DNA of 64,000 nucleotides from Massilia sp. WG5 (GTDB taxonomy: Bacteria; Pseudomonadota; Gammaproteobacteria; Burkholderiales; Burkholderiaceae_D). Shown here piece by piece: positions 16,880 through 27,066 of this stretch; position 1 is the stretch's first letter, and each line of letters opens with the position of its first letter. Position numbers and translations under genes: made by a program. The notes beneath the pieces were generated by a model. The model was not told the DNA's origin and searched no databases. It saw only the letters and a list, made by a program, of their open reading frames with translations. Location: NCBI RefSeq assembly GCF_001412595.2, contig NZ_CP012640.2, forward strand, positions 4,092,001-4,156,000, in the 5' to 3' direction.

Positions 16880-17810
16880 TGTGACGACCAATACGACGCC
16901 GCTGATGCTGTGCGCCGGCGAGGCCCTGACCGACATGATCGACCAGGGCGGCGAGCGGTGGGTGAGCCGCGTCGGCGGTTCGGTGTGGAACGTGGCGCGC
17001 GCGCTGGCGGTGCTGGGCGAGCCGACCGCCTTCGCCGGCGCCATCAGCCGCGACCGTTTCGGCGATGCGCTGTGGGCGGCCAGCGAGGAAGTCGGCCTGG
17101 ACCTGCGCCTGCTGCAGCGCGTCGAGCGCTCGCCGCTGCTGGCGGTGGTCGAGAAATGCGAGCCGCCGCGCTACTTCTTCATCGGCGACGACAGCGCCGA
17201 CCTGCACTTCGATCCGGCGCAGCTGCCCGCCGGCTGGGCGGATTCGCTGCGCTGGGCCCACTTCGGCGGCATCAGCCTGGCGCGCGAGCCGCTGGCCGCG
17301 ACCCTGGTCGCGCTGGCCGCGCAGCTCAAGGAAAAAGGCGTGGCGATCAGCTACGACCCGAATTACCGCAAGCTGATGGACGAGCGCTACACGCCGACGC
17401 TGGAACGCATGGCGGGCCTGGCCGACGTGATCAAGGTCTCCGACGACGATTTGCGCGGCCTGTTCCCGAAGCTCGAACTCGACCAGGCGCTGCAGCGCGT
17501 GCGCGCCTTCAACCCGGCGGCGTACTGCCTGCTGACCCGCGGCGGCGAGGGCGCCAGCCTGTACCACGGCGCGCAGCGCTGCGACGCCCGCGCGCCCAGG
17601 GTCGAGGTGGTGGACACGGTCGGCGCCGGCGACGCCAGCGTAGCGGGCCTCCTGCACAGCCTGGCGCGCCACCCGGGCCGGCCCTTGCTGTCCCACCTGC
17701 ACGCCGCGCTGGCGGCCGGTTCCGCCGCCTGCCTGCAGGCCGGCGCGACCCCGCCGCCGCCGGCGGCCATGCACCGATTGTTCGAACTGCTCCAAGGAGA
17801 GACCTCGTGA
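16872..17810 (+). CDS. PfkB family carbohydrate kinase, probable fructokinase (312 aa)
   Basis: This cytoplasmic ATP-dependent sugar kinase has an N-terminal LMLCAGEALTDMI and the sugar-binding GGSVWNVARALAVLGEPTAFAGAIS. GVAISYDPNYRKLM is typical of fructokinases, and the C-terminal DTVGAGDASVAGLL carries the catalytic Asp and anion hole. It is coupled to the AGE isomerase by an 8-bp overlap and to the GH92 gene by a GTGA overlap. Together they suggest mannose to fructose to fructose-6-phosphate, bypassing mannose-6-phosphate isomerase. Specificity is inferred from context. Confidence 0.88.
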   Translation: MNDVTTNTTPLMLCAGEALTDMIDQGGERWVSRVGGSVWNVARALAVLGEPTAFAGAISRDRFGDALWAASEEVGLDLRLLQRVERSPLLAVVEKCEPPRYFFIGDDSADLHFDPAQLPAGWADSLRWAHFGGISLAREPLAATLVALAAQLKEKGVAISYDPNYRKLMDERYTPTLERMAGLADVIKVSDDDLRGLFPKLELDQALQRVRAFNPAAYCLLTRGGEGASLYHGAQRCDARAPRVEVVDTVGAGDASVAGLLHSLARHPGRPLLSHLHAALAAGSAACLQAGATPPPPAAMHRLFELLQGETS

Positions 17811-20218
17811 CGAGCCGCACCCGCATCACCCTGTTCCTGCTGGCGGCGTTTGCGCTGCCGCTGGCTGCCGACTGTGCCCCCCAGGGCGCGGCGCCTGCCA
17901 CGCCGGTCAACACCTTCATCGGCACCCAGGACGAGGGCAATACCTTCCCCGGCGCCTCGGCCCCGTTCGGCATGATCCAGGTCGGCCCGATCACCGACCA
18001 TTACGCCGGCTACCGCTACAGCGACAAGCGCATCCGCGGCTTCGGCCACTCCTTCCTGTCCGGCGCCGGCTGCTGGGAGCAGGGCGGGCAGCTGTCGGTA
18101 CTGCCGGTGACCGGCACCATCGGCCCCGGCGGCGAGTTCGACACCAGGAAGGCGGACAGCTTCAACCACAAGACCTACGCCGCCGAATACAGCCACGAGG
18201 GCGAGGTCGGCCAGGCCGGCTACTACAAGGTCCAGCTCACCAGCTATGGCGGCATCACCGCCGAGACCACCGCGCTGACCCGCGCCGCGGCCGAGCGCTA
18301 CACCTTCGCCCCCGGCGCGAATACCGGCCACGTGCTGCTGAATGTCGGCCAGGCCAACGAGCGCCATTCGGTGGTCGGCAGCGAACTGCGGGTGCTGGAC
18401 GAGCACAGCGTCGAAGGCAAGATCGTCACCAACAGCTTCTGCGGCGGCGCCAAGTACACCACCTGGTTCCGCATCACCTTCGACCAGCCCATCGCCGCGC
18501 ACGGCATCTGGGACGAACGCGGCGGCTTCCCGGGCGCCAGCGGCCCGACCCAGCAGGGCGACAGCCGCCCGCACGGCGCCTGGCTGAGCTTCGACCTGAA
18601 GAACGGGCGCGCGGTCACGGCGGTCAGCGCCATCTCCCACGTCGACGCCGCGGGGGCGCGCGCCAACCTGCAGGCCGAGGGCATGGCCGGCGGCAAGCCG
18701 TTGGGCTTCGACGCGATGCGCGCCAAGGCGCAGGCGGCGTGGCAGCGCGAACTGGGCAGCGTGCGCATCGACGGCGGCAGCAACGACGACCGCACCGTGT
18801 TCTATACCGCGCTCTACCACGCGCTGCTGCAGCCGCTGACCGGCAACGACGCCGACGGCCGCTACCGCGGCTACGACGACGCCATCCACACCGCCAGGGA
18901 CTGGACCTATTACGAGTTCTTCTCGCTGTGGGACACCTACCGCGCGCAGAACCAGCTGCTGGCCCTGCTGCGCCCGCAGCGCGCGCGCGACATCGCCAAT
19001 TCGGTGCTGAAGATCCGCGAGCAGGGCGGCTGGCTGCCGCGCTGGGGCTACGCCAACTTCGAGACCAATGTGATGACCGGCGACCCGGTCACGCCTTTCC
19101 TGGTCGACCTGTGGCGCTTCGGCGCGCTCAAGGGCCGCGAGCAGGAAGCCTATGCGGCGCTGCGCCAGAATGCGTTCGGCGTACCCCCGTTCAATATCCG
19201 CCCGCAGGGTCGCTCGGGTAACCCCAGTTACCTGCGCCAGGGCTTCGTGCAGTACGACCGCACCTTCATGGCCAAGGGCATGGATACCGATCCGCACCAC
19301 GGCGCCTCGGCGACCCTGGAATATGCGCTGGCCGACAGCGCGCTGGCGAAGATGGCCTGGGCCCTCGGCCAGGAAGACGACGCGCTGACGCTGTCGCAGC
19401 GCGCCCTCAACTGGAAGAAGGTCTGGGATGCGGGCGTGCAGGACGCCCCGACCGGGCTGCACGGCTTCCCGCGTCCGCGCCTGCTCGACGGTGCCTGGTT
19501 CAAGGACGTCGGCGGCACCTACGATCCGCGCAGCGAGAGCGGCTTCCACGAGGGCACGGCCTGGCAATACCAGTGGCTGGTGCGCCAGGACATCCCGGGC
19601 CTGGCCGCGGCGATGGGCGGTCCGGACGAGGCGCTGCGCCGCCTGGACCTGTTCTTCGACTACGACGCCCTGCAGGCCGATCCGCAGGCGGTGCGCAAGT
19701 CCTGGGTGGTCGGACCGTACAGCTACTACAGCCAGTTCCGCTACAACCCGAACAACGAGCCCGACCTGCATGCGCCCTGGGTCTACACCCTGATGGGCCA
19801 GCCCTGGAAGACCACCACCGTGCTGCGCGCCGCCGAGACCCTGTTCGGCAACGGCCCCAGCGGCGTGACCGGCAACGACGACCTCGGCACCATGTCGGCC
19901 TGGTACATCTTCAGCGCGCTGGGCATGTACCCGGACACGCCGGGCAGCGGCCGCTTCCTGCTGCATGCGCCGCGTTTCGCCCGCGCCGAGATCGACCTGA
20001 CGAACGGCCGTACCTTGCGCATCGAGGCGCCCGAGGCGAAGGTCGGCGAGCGCCGCTACGTGCAGTCCGTGAACTGGGCCGGCAAGCCGGCGCCGCGCGT
20101 GTGGCTGGACTGGGAGCAGCTGCAGGCCGGCGGCAAGCTGGAGTACCGCCTGGCGCCGCAGCCGGACAAGAACGGGTGGGGCACGCAGGCGCGTGACCTG
20201 CCGGCCGCACTACAATAA
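17807..20218 (+). CDS. Glycoside hydrolase family 92 alpha-mannosidase (803 aa)
   Basis: This is a calcium-dependent exo-alpha-mannosidase of the type used on yeast mannan and N-glycans. It has a signal peptide (TRITLFLLAAFALPLAADCAP; the Cys is not in a good lipobox). An N-terminal domain begins VNTFIGTQDEGNTFPGASAPFGM, and the (alpha/alpha)6 barrel has YYEFFSLWDTYRAQNQLL. The catalytic segments are ESGFHEGTAWQYQWLVRQD (near 581) and GNDDLGTMSAWYIFSALGMYP (near 689). The GTG at 17807 overlaps the kinase stop and is the only start that keeps the signal peptide; AAGGAGA precedes it. It acts outside the cytoplasm and supplies mannose to the permease encoded next. Confidence 0.93.
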   Translation: MTSRTRITLFLLAAFALPLAADCAPQGAAPATPVNTFIGTQDEGNTFPGASAPFGMIQVGPITDHYAGYRYSDKRIRGFGHSFLSGAGCWEQGGQLSVLPVTGTIGPGGEFDTRKADSFNHKTYAAEYSHEGEVGQAGYYKVQLTSYGGITAETTALTRAAAERYTFAPGANTGHVLLNVGQANERHSVVGSELRVLDEHSVEGKIVTNSFCGGAKYTTWFRITFDQPIAAHGIWDERGGFPGASGPTQQGDSRPHGAWLSFDLKNGRAVTAVSAISHVDAAGARANLQAEGMAGGKPLGFDAMRAKAQAAWQRELGSVRIDGGSNDDRTVFYTALYHALLQPLTGNDADGRYRGYDDAIHTARDWTYYEFFSLWDTYRAQNQLLALLRPQRARDIANSVLKIREQGGWLPRWGYANFETNVMTGDPVTPFLVDLWRFGALKGREQEAYAALRQNAFGVPPFNIRPQGRSGNPSYLRQGFVQYDRTFMAKGMDTDPHHGASATLEYALADSALAKMAWALGQEDDALTLSQRALNWKKVWDAGVQDAPTGLHGFPRPRLLDGAWFKDVGGTYDPRSESGFHEGTAWQYQWLVRQDIPGLAAAMGGPDEALRRLDLFFDYDALQADPQAVRKSWVVGPYSYYSQFRYNPNNEPDLHAPWVYTLMGQPWKTTTVLRAAETLFGNGPSGVTGNDDLGTMSAWYIFSALGMYPDTPGSGRFLLHAPRFARAEIDLTNGRTLRIEAPEAKVGERRYVQSVNWAGKPAPRVWLDWEQLQAGGKLEYRLAPQPDKNGWGTQARDLPAALQ

Positions 20219-20227
20219 GGAGACAGC

Positions 20228-21511
20228 ATGGAACATATCTCGCAGCCGTCGCTGCGGCCGCAATCGCAGCCGGCAACCGGGAATACCGGTCCGCTCGTCA
20301 TCGTCACCACCCTGTTCTTCATGTGGGGCCTGCTGACCGCGCTGAACGACGTGCTGATCCCGCACCTGAAGGCGCTGTACACGCTGAGCTACGTGCAGGC
20401 CATGCTGGTGCAGTTCTGCTTCTTCGGCGCCTATTTCGCGGTATCGCTGCCGGCAGGCATGCTGATCAGGAAGATCGGCTACCAGAACGGCGCGGTGGCC
20501 GGCCTGGTCGTCGCGGCCGGCGGCTGCACGCTGTTCTACCCGGCCTCGAACAGCGGCTACGGCCTGTTCCTGCTCGGCTTTTTCGTGCTGGCTTCCGGCA
20601 TCACCATCCTGCAGGTGGCGGCCAATCCTTACGTGACGGTGCTGGGCGACGCGCGCAACGCGTCGAGCCGGCTGACCCTGACCCAGGCCTTCAACTCGCT
20701 GGGCACCACGGTGGCGCCGGCCCTGGGCGGCATCCTGATCCTGTCCGGACACGCGCTGGACCGCGCGGCCCAGGCGGCCAGCGTGCAGGGACCTTACCTG
20801 GTGCTGGCCGCCGCGCTGCTGGTGCTGGCCCTGCTGTTCGCCTTTGCGCGCCTGCCGAAAATCGAACACGCGGACGAGGGCGCGGTGCAGGCCGCGGGCG
20901 TCGAGAGCGCCGCCGGCATCGACGGCGTCCCCAGGGGCTCGCTGCTGGCCCATCGGCACCTGGTGCTGGGAGCCATCGGCATCTTCCTGTATGTCGGCGC
21001 CGAGGTGAGCATCGGCAGCTTCCTGATCAACTTCTTCGGCGAGCCGGACATCGCCGGCCTGGCGCCCGCCGACGCCGCCCACTACGTCAGTTACTATTGG
21101 GGCGGCGCCATGATCGGGCGCTTCATCGGCTTTGCGGTCATGCGTTTCATCAGCCCGGGCAAGGCGCTGGCCTTCAATGCGGCCATGTCGATCGCGCTGG
21201 TCATGGTGGCCATCTTCGGCCATGGCCACGCCGCCATGTGGGCGCTGATCGCGGTCGGCCTGTTCAACTCGATCATGTTCCCGACGATCTTCAGCATGGC
21301 CCTGTACCGGCTCGGCAAACTCACCGGCCAGGCCTCGGGCGTCCTGTGCATGGCCATCGTCGGCGGCGCCCTGGTGCCCTTCGTGCAGGGCATGCTGGCC
21401 GATACCCTCGGCCTGCACTGGTCCTTCCTGATGCCGGCGGCCTGCTATGCCTTCATCCTGTATTTCGGCCTGAAGTTCGCGGGACTGTACGGCGCGGGCC
21501 CACAGCAATGA
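20228..21511 (+). CDS. MFS sugar:proton symporter, FucP/GluP type (427 aa)
   Basis: This is a twelve-helix inner-membrane permease of the fucose/glucose/mannose permease branch. Signatures are [41 protein letters not shown] at the start and [41 protein letters not shown] in the middle. A second-half [14 protein letters not shown], and [32 protein letters not shown], complete the pattern. AAGGAGA lies 5 bp before the ATG. It probably imports mannose (or glucose) released by the periplasmic hydrolases. It ends in an ATGA overlap with the GH31 gene. Confidence 0.92.
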   Translation: MEHISQPSLRPQSQPATGNTGPLVIVTTLFFMWGLLTALNDVLIPHLKALYTLSYVQAMLVQFCFFGAYFAVSLPAGMLIRKIGYQNGAVAGLVVAAGGCTLFYPASNSGYGLFLLGFFVLASGITILQVAANPYVTVLGDARNASSRLTLTQAFNSLGTTVAPALGGILILSGHALDRAAQAASVQGPYLVLAAALLVLALLFAFARLPKIEHADEGAVQAAGVESAAGIDGVPRGSLLAHRHLVLGAIGIFLYVGAEVSIGSFLINFFGEPDIAGLAPADAAHYVSYYWGGAMIGRFIGFAVMRFISPGKALAFNAAMSIALVMVAIFGHGHAAMWALIAVGLFNSIMFPTIFSMALYRLGKLTGQASGVLCMAIVGGALVPFVQGMLADTLGLHWSFLMPAACYAFILYFGLKFAGLYGAGPQQ

Positions 21512-23976
21512 GGACAGCGCGGCGGCTGCCGGCTGCCCTGGCCTGCGCCGGGCTGCTGGCGCTGGCGGCGACGCCGGCCGCCGCCGCCCTGCGCACGGTC
21601 GGCGCCGTGGTGCAGGCCGTGCCGACCGGTGACGGCCTGGACCTGCGCCTGTCCAGCGGCGCGCGCGTGCACGTCGGCTTCGTCACGCCCGACGTGGTGC
21701 GGGTGCGCATGAACCCCGGCGGCCGCTTCGGACCGGATGTCTCCTATGCCATCGAAGGCGCGCCGCCGCGCGCCAGGGTAAGGCTGGCGACCAGGGGAGG
21801 GGTGCGGGAACTGCGTTCCGCGAGCGGCACGCGGGTGGTGATCCGCAGCGCGCCCGAGCTGGCGATCTCGGTGTACGACCCCGGTGGCCGCCTGGTCGTC
21901 GCTGGCGATCCGGCGCGGCCGATGGCCTTCGACCCGCAGGACGGCGCCATCGAAACGGCGATGCGCCGCGACGACTACGAGCTGTATTACGGCTTCGGCG
22001 AAAAGACCCTGCCGCTGTCGCGCCACCAGCAGAACATGGTGATGTGGAACGCGGACGTGGCCCCGTATCCGGCCGGCCACGATCCTTCCTACCAGGCGAT
22101 TCCCTTCTTCATCGCCCTGCACGAAGGCAGGAGCTACGGCCTGTTCTTCAACAATACCTGGCGCAGCTGGTTCGACATGGGCAAGCGCGACCCGCATCGC
22201 TACAGCTTCGGCGCCAGCGGCGGCGAGCTGGATTACTACGTCTTCACCGGCGGCCCCGAACGCACGCCGGCCGGCGTGCTGCGCGACTACACGGCGCTGG
22301 CCGGACGCGGCGCCCTGCCGCCGCTGTGGGCGCTGGGCTACCAGCAGTCGCGCTGGTCCTACATGAGCCAGGAAAAGCTGCTGGACATCGCGGGCAGCTT
22401 CCGCCGGCGCCGCATCCCGGCCGATGTGCTCTACCTCGACATCGACCACATGGACGGCTTCCGCGTGTTCACCTGGAATCCGAAGACCTTTCCCGATCCG
22501 CAAGCGATGCTGGACCGCCTGCACGAGGAGGGCTTCCACGCGGTGACCATCGTCGACCCGGGCATCAAGTTCGACCAGGACTACCCGATCTACCGCAGCG
22601 GCCGCGAGCAGGGCGCCTACGTGCGCAATGCCGACGGCAGCGAGCTGCACGCCAAGGTCTGGCCCGGCGTCTGCGCCTTCCCGGATTTCACCGCGCCGGC
22701 GGCGCGCGCCTGGTTCGGCGGCCTGTACAAGAATGCGCTCGACCTCGGCGTCGACGGCTTCTGGAACGACATGAACGAGCCCGGCGTGTTCCCGGCCGAC
22801 GGCTTCGACCGGCCCGAGATCAGCCTGGGACCGCAGCGCAGCTTCCCGCTCGACGTGCGCCACGCCGGCGACGGCCATCCCGGCAGCCATGCGCAGTACC
22901 ACAACGTCTACGGCATGCAGATGGCGCGCGCCAGCTTCGAAGGGCTGCGCAGGCTGCGGCCGGAAAAGCGCCCGCTGGTGCTGACGCGCGCCGGTTTCGC
23001 CGGCGTGCAGCGCTACGCCGCGGTCTGGACCGGCGACAATTCGCCGAGCTGGAGCCACCTGGCGCTGAGCATCCCGATGCTGAGCAATCTGTCGGTATCG
23101 GGCGTGCCTTTCGTGGGCGCCGACGTCGGCGGCTTCATGGGCAGCCCGAGCGCGGAGCTGTACGCGCGCTGGCTGCAGGCGGCGGCGCTGACCCCGTATT
23201 TCCGCACCCATTCCAACGACGTCTCCGCCGCGCGCGAGCCCTGGGCCTTCGGCGCCGACTACGAGCGCATCAACCGCGCCACCATCGAGCTGCGCTACCG
23301 CCTGCTTCCCTACCTGTACACGCTGTTCGCGGACAGCGAGCAGTCGGGGCTGCCGCCGATGCGTCCCCTGTGGTTCGCCTATCCCGGCGACACCCGCGCC
23401 AGCCTGGTCGACGACCAGTTCCTGCTGGGCGGCGACCTGCTGGCGGCGCCGGTCCTGCACGAGGCCCAGCGCAGCCGGGAAGTCTATTTTCCGAAGGGCG
23501 ATGCCTGGATCGACTGGTGGGATGGCAGCCGCCACGAAGGCGGCAGCTCGGCCATGGTCGCCGCGCCGCTGGAGCGCCTGCCGCTGTTCATCCGCGCCGG
23601 CGCCGGCGTGCCGGCGGCGCCGGTGGTGCAGCACACGGGCGAGCTGAAGGACGCGCCGCTGACGCTGGTCGTGGCGCTGGGCGGGCAGGGCGCAAGCCAC
23701 GTCTTCCAGGATGCCGGCGACGGCTATGGCTACCGCGAGGGCGCTTTCCGCAGGATCGAGGTGCGCGCGGACGGACAGGGGCTGCGGCTGGAGATCCCGC
23801 CGAACCACGGCTATCAGCGCGTGGGCGCGGTCGAGTTCATCGGCCTGGCGCTGGCGCCCGCTGGCGTGCGCATCGACGGCAAGCCCGCGCAAGAGGTCCG
23901 CTTCGACGCCGCAACCCGCCGTCTGCGCATCGCCTTGCCGGATGAAAACGTAAAAGAGCTTGTCTTGAGTCGATAG
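21508..23976 (+). CDS. Glycoside hydrolase family 31 alpha-glucosidase (822 aa)
   Basis: This retaining alpha-glycosidase has a signal peptide (residues 1-26, ending TPAAA). It has the N-terminal galactose-mutarotase-like domain and the barrel with [43 protein letters not shown] and the nucleophile Asp in [13 protein letters not shown] (near 420). The acid/base Asp is in [10 protein letters not shown] (near 509), then [21 protein letters not shown] and C-terminal beta domains. Such enzymes release alpha-linked glucose; alpha-xylosidase or other specificity cannot be excluded. In a mannosidase operon it could trim glucose caps of high-mannose glycans. It is translationally coupled to the permease. 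No clear terminator follows before the photoreceptor gene. Confidence 0.9.
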   Translation: MRTARRLPAALACAGLLALAATPAAAALRTVGAVVQAVPTGDGLDLRLSSGARVHVGFVTPDVVRVRMNPGGRFGPDVSYAIEGAPPRARVRLATRGGVRELRSASGTRVVIRSAPELAISVYDPGGRLVVAGDPARPMAFDPQDGAIETAMRRDDYELYYGFGEKTLPLSRHQQNMVMWNADVAPYPAGHDPSYQAIPFFIALHEGRSYGLFFNNTWRSWFDMGKRDPHRYSFGASGGELDYYVFTGGPERTPAGVLRDYTALAGRGALPPLWALGYQQSRWSYMSQEKLLDIAGSFRRRRIPADVLYLDIDHMDGFRVFTWNPKTFPDPQAMLDRLHEEGFHAVTIVDPGIKFDQDYPIYRSGREQGAYVRNADGSELHAKVWPGVCAFPDFTAPAARAWFGGLYKNALDLGVDGFWNDMNEPGVFPADGFDRPEISLGPQRSFPLDVRHAGDGHPGSHAQYHNVYGMQMARASFEGLRRLRPEKRPLVLTRAGFAGVQRYAAVWTGDNSPSWSHLALSIPMLSNLSVSGVPFVGADVGGFMGSPSAELYARWLQAAALTPYFRTHSNDVSAAREPWAFGADYERINRATIELRYRLLPYLYTLFADSEQSGLPPMRPLWFAYPGDTRASLVDDQFLLGGDLLAAPVLHEAQRSREVYFPKGDAWIDWWDGSRHEGGSSAMVAAPLERLPLFIRAGAGVPAAPVVQHTGELKDAPLTLVVALGGQGASHVFQDAGDGYGYREGAFRRIEVRADGQGLRLEIPPNHGYQRVGAVEFIGLALAPAGVRIDGKPAQEVRFDAATRRLRIALPDENVKELVLSR

Positions 23977-24052
23977 GCCTTGGCGCGGGGCTGGAACCAA
24001 AGGCCATGCCAGAGGTCTGAAATCTATCGGCTCGGATGTGGGAGGGGCAAGC

Positions 24053-26983
24053 ATGAGTGCGGGGGCGCTCGACGACACCATTCCGGCGGAACTGGAGCAA
24101 ACCTGTGCGCAGGAGCCGATCCATCTGCTGGGCACCGTGCAGGCCTACGGTTTCCTGCTGGCCGTCGACCTGGCGAGCGGGCGTATCGTGCAGGTGTCCG
24201 AGGGCATCCTGCGCCATTGGCCGGGGCTCGAGAACGTCGCCGCGCTGCTCTCCCGGCCGCTGTCCGAATGGGCCGCTGCCGTGGAAGATCCCGCGATCCC
24301 GCTCGATCTCGAATCCTTGCCCACCATGCACACGGTGTCCTTGCCCTGGCGCCCCCGCTTCGAACAGACCTGTCCCTTGCCGGCCCCGCCCTTGGCCGTG
24401 CAATGGGAATGCCTCGGCCACCGCAGCGGCGCAGTCGCCGTGATCGAATGGCTGCCGGTGAACACCAATACCGACGAGTTCCGGCGCCAGCACCAGATCC
24501 TTGCCGCGTTCGGGGAAGTGATTGCCCGCCTGCGCCGCGTGGAGGGACTCGGGCCCTTCCTTGACGAATGCGTGAAGGTGATCCAGGAAGTCACCCAGTT
24601 CGACCGGGTGATGATCTACCGTTTCATGGCCGACGGCTGCGGCGACGTCGTGGCCGAGCACACCGCCAGGGCTTACCAGCAAAAATACCTGGGACTGCGC
24701 TTTCCCGCTTCCGATGTTCCCAGCCAGGCGCGCCGGCTCTACCTGATCAACCGGCTGCGCGTGCTGGCGGATGTGGAGGCGTCGATGGATGCGCTGGTCC
24801 CGTCGGCGCTGCCGGATGGAAGCGCGCTCGATCAAAGCCACTGCATGCTGCGCGGCCTGTCCGAAGTCCACCTGGCCTATATGCGGAACATGGGCGTGCG
24901 CGCCACGCTGACCCTGTCGATCGTGTGCAATGGCAGGCTGTGGGGGCTGGTCGCCTGCCACCACCACCGTCCCAGGACGCCGCCGGACCAGCTCAGCGAC
25001 GGTATCCGCCAGCTGTCCGAGCTGCTGGCGGAAATCGCCAGCATGCGCATCGAGGCCCTGTCCAACCTGGAAGCGATGCGCCATCGCCTGGCGCTGGACC
25101 GCTTGCTGAACCAGTTCCACCAGGCCCTGATCCAGGATGGCGATATCCCGAACCTGCTGGAACTGTGGCTGCCCAGGCTGCTGCCCGCTTTCAATGCCAG
25201 CACGCTCGGCGTGCAGATCGGTACGCTCGCCTGGGTCGGCGGACCGGCAAGGCGGCAGGGGGCCGCGCACCAGGTCCTCGACGAGGTCGCGGCCCGGCTC
25301 GACATACGCAACCCCAGCCCGTATGTCCGCATGTGGGACGACCTGTTGGCGTCCAGGAAAAACGCGCTGACGTTCCTGCCGGAAGCGGCGGGCCTGTTGC
25401 TGGCGCAGCGGCATGATGGCGACATCATTTTCTGCTTCATGACCCGGCCGGAAGTGGTGCAGCAGGTGCACTGGGGCGGCGAGCCCGTGAAGGACCTGGT
25501 CGCGCTTCCCGATGGACGCATCCGCCTGGAGCCGCGGCGATCCTTCGAAGTATGGAAGCAGGCGGTGCGCGGCCATGCGGATCCCTGGCACCAGGCCGAG
25601 GCGGATGCGCTGCAAAGCCTGCTGCAGATCCTGAGCGAAGTGAACAAGCTGCGGGTCAACCGGAAAATGCAGGAAACCCTGCACTGGCGGGCCCACCACG
25701 ACCATCTGACCGGGCTGTACAACCGCCGGGCCATGGAGGACGAGGTCTCCAGGCGCCTGGAAGACAGCCAGTACGACACCGCGCTGATGCTGCTGGACCT
25801 GGACCATTTCAAGAAGATCAACGACACCTACGGCCACGAAACCGGCGACCAGGTGCTCCAGCAATTGAGCCTGAGGCTGAAGGCGGTGATGCGGGAGGGC
25901 GACCTGCTGGCGCGCCTCGGCGGCGACGAATTCATGCTGCTGCTGCAGATCCCGCACCCGAACGCCGCTACCGCCCTGACCTTTGCCGAGCGCCTGCACC
26001 AGGCGGTTGCCGCCCCGTTCGACATCAAGGGCCAGCAATTCCGTCTCGGGATTTCGGTCGGCATTGCGATACCGCCCGCCCACGGCCGCACGGTCAGCGA
26101 ACTGCTGCGCCACGCCGACCTCGCGCTGTACCAGGCCAAATCGCTGGGCCGCTGCCGCAGCGTGGTGTTCGAACTGGCGATGGCGGCGAACCAGCGCGAC
26201 TACTACCTGCTCGAACGCGACCTGGACGAAGCGGTCGAGCGCAACCAGTTGTCGCTGGTGTTCCAGCCCAAGGTGGATCTCATCAGCAGCAAGGTGGTGG
26301 GCCTGGAAGCGCTGGTGCGCTGGAACCATCCGACCCGGGGCCAGAACAGTCCTTGTTCCTTCATCCCGATCGCCGAGAACAGCGACCAGATCATCCGGAT
26401 CGACCGCTGGGTCATGCGCCACGCCATCGCCGAGCAGGCCCGCCTGCGCGCGCACGGCCTGATGGCGCTGCCGATCGCGATCAACCTGTCGATTGCGGAC
26501 ATCCTGTCGCCGAACCTGGTGGCCTACCTGACCGAGCTGCTGGAGGAATACCAGGTGCCGCCGGACGCCCTGGAAATCGAGGTGACCGAATCGAGCTTCA
26601 TGCGCCAGCTCGACGAGACCCAGAGCGTGCTGCGGGCCCTGAACGAGAGCGGCATTTCCACCGCCCTGGACGATTTCGGCACCGGCTTTTCCTCGCTGAG
26701 CTACCTGCGCCAGCTGCCGCTGCAATGCCTGAAGATCGACCAGTCCTTCACGCGCAGCATGCTGGTGGACCCGAATGCGGAGAAGCTGACCCAGGCCATC
26801 GTCGCCATGGGCAACGCCCTGCAGATGACCATCGTGGCCGAAGGCGTGGAAACCAGGGAGCAGATGAACTGGCTGCTCGCCCATGGCTGCCACATCGGCC
26901 AGGGCTATTTCTTCAGCCCGCCGGTACCGTCCGAGGACGTGCACCGGGTGATCGAACGCATCGAGGTGCGCTTGACGAGCTGA
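24053..26983 (+). CDS. Bacteriophytochrome with GGDEF and EAL domains (976 aa)
   Basis: This is a red/far-red photoreceptor coupled to cyclic-di-GMP turnover. The PAS domain carries Cys18 in TCAQEPIHLLGTVQAYGFLL, the biliverdin-attachment position of bacteriophytochromes. The GAF domain has FDRVMIYRFMADGCGDVVAEH, RFPASDVPSQAR (PxSD(I/V)P) and SHCMLRGLSEVHLAYMRNMGV...GLVACHHH. The PHY domain ends near FEVWKQAVRGHADPW. The GGDEF domain has intact GGDEF near residue 623 and an I-site REGD five residues before it. The EAL domain has EALVRWNHP, DDFGTGFSSLSYLR and VAEGVET, so both catalytic halves look active. The ATG at 24053 follows GGGAGGGG; an earlier GTG is rejected. No haem oxygenase is nearby. 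Confidence 0.93.
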   Translation: MSAGALDDTIPAELEQTCAQEPIHLLGTVQAYGFLLAVDLASGRIVQVSEGILRHWPGLENVAALLSRPLSEWAAAVEDPAIPLDLESLPTMHTVSLPWRPRFEQTCPLPAPPLAVQWECLGHRSGAVAVIEWLPVNTNTDEFRRQHQILAAFGEVIARLRRVEGLGPFLDECVKVIQEVTQFDRVMIYRFMADGCGDVVAEHTARAYQQKYLGLRFPASDVPSQARRLYLINRLRVLADVEASMDALVPSALPDGSALDQSHCMLRGLSEVHLAYMRNMGVRATLTLSIVCNGRLWGLVACHHHRPRTPPDQLSDGIRQLSELLAEIASMRIEALSNLEAMRHRLALDRLLNQFHQALIQDGDIPNLLELWLPRLLPAFNASTLGVQIGTLAWVGGPARRQGAAHQVLDEVAARLDIRNPSPYVRMWDDLLASRKNALTFLPEAAGLLLAQRHDGDIIFCFMTRPEVVQQVHWGGEPVKDLVALPDGRIRLEPRRSFEVWKQAVRGHADPWHQAEADALQSLLQILSEVNKLRVNRKMQETLHWRAHHDHLTGLYNRRAMEDEVSRRLEDSQYDTALMLLDLDHFKKINDTYGHETGDQVLQQLSLRLKAVMREGDLLARLGGDEFMLLLQIPHPNAATALTFAERLHQAVAAPFDIKGQQFRLGISVGIAIPPAHGRTVSELLRHADLALYQAKSLGRCRSVVFELAMAANQRDYYLLERDLDEAVERNQLSLVFQPKVDLISSKVVGLEALVRWNHPTRGQNSPCSFIPIAENSDQIIRIDRWVMRHAIAEQARLRAHGLMALPIAINLSIADILSPNLVAYLTELLEEYQVPPDALEIEVTESSFMRQLDETQSVLRALNESGISTALDDFGTGFSSLSYLRQLPLQCLKIDQSFTRSMLVDPNAEKLTQAIVAMGNALQMTIVAEGVETREQMNWLLAHGCHIGQGYFFSPPVPSEDVHRVIERIEVRLTS

Positions 26984-27066
26984 TCGATCCGTTTGAAGAC
27001 TGAAAGCTAAATGAAGGGGAGCCGCGGTTAGAGTTGCGTCATTCATCAGAATCATAGGTGGTATTC

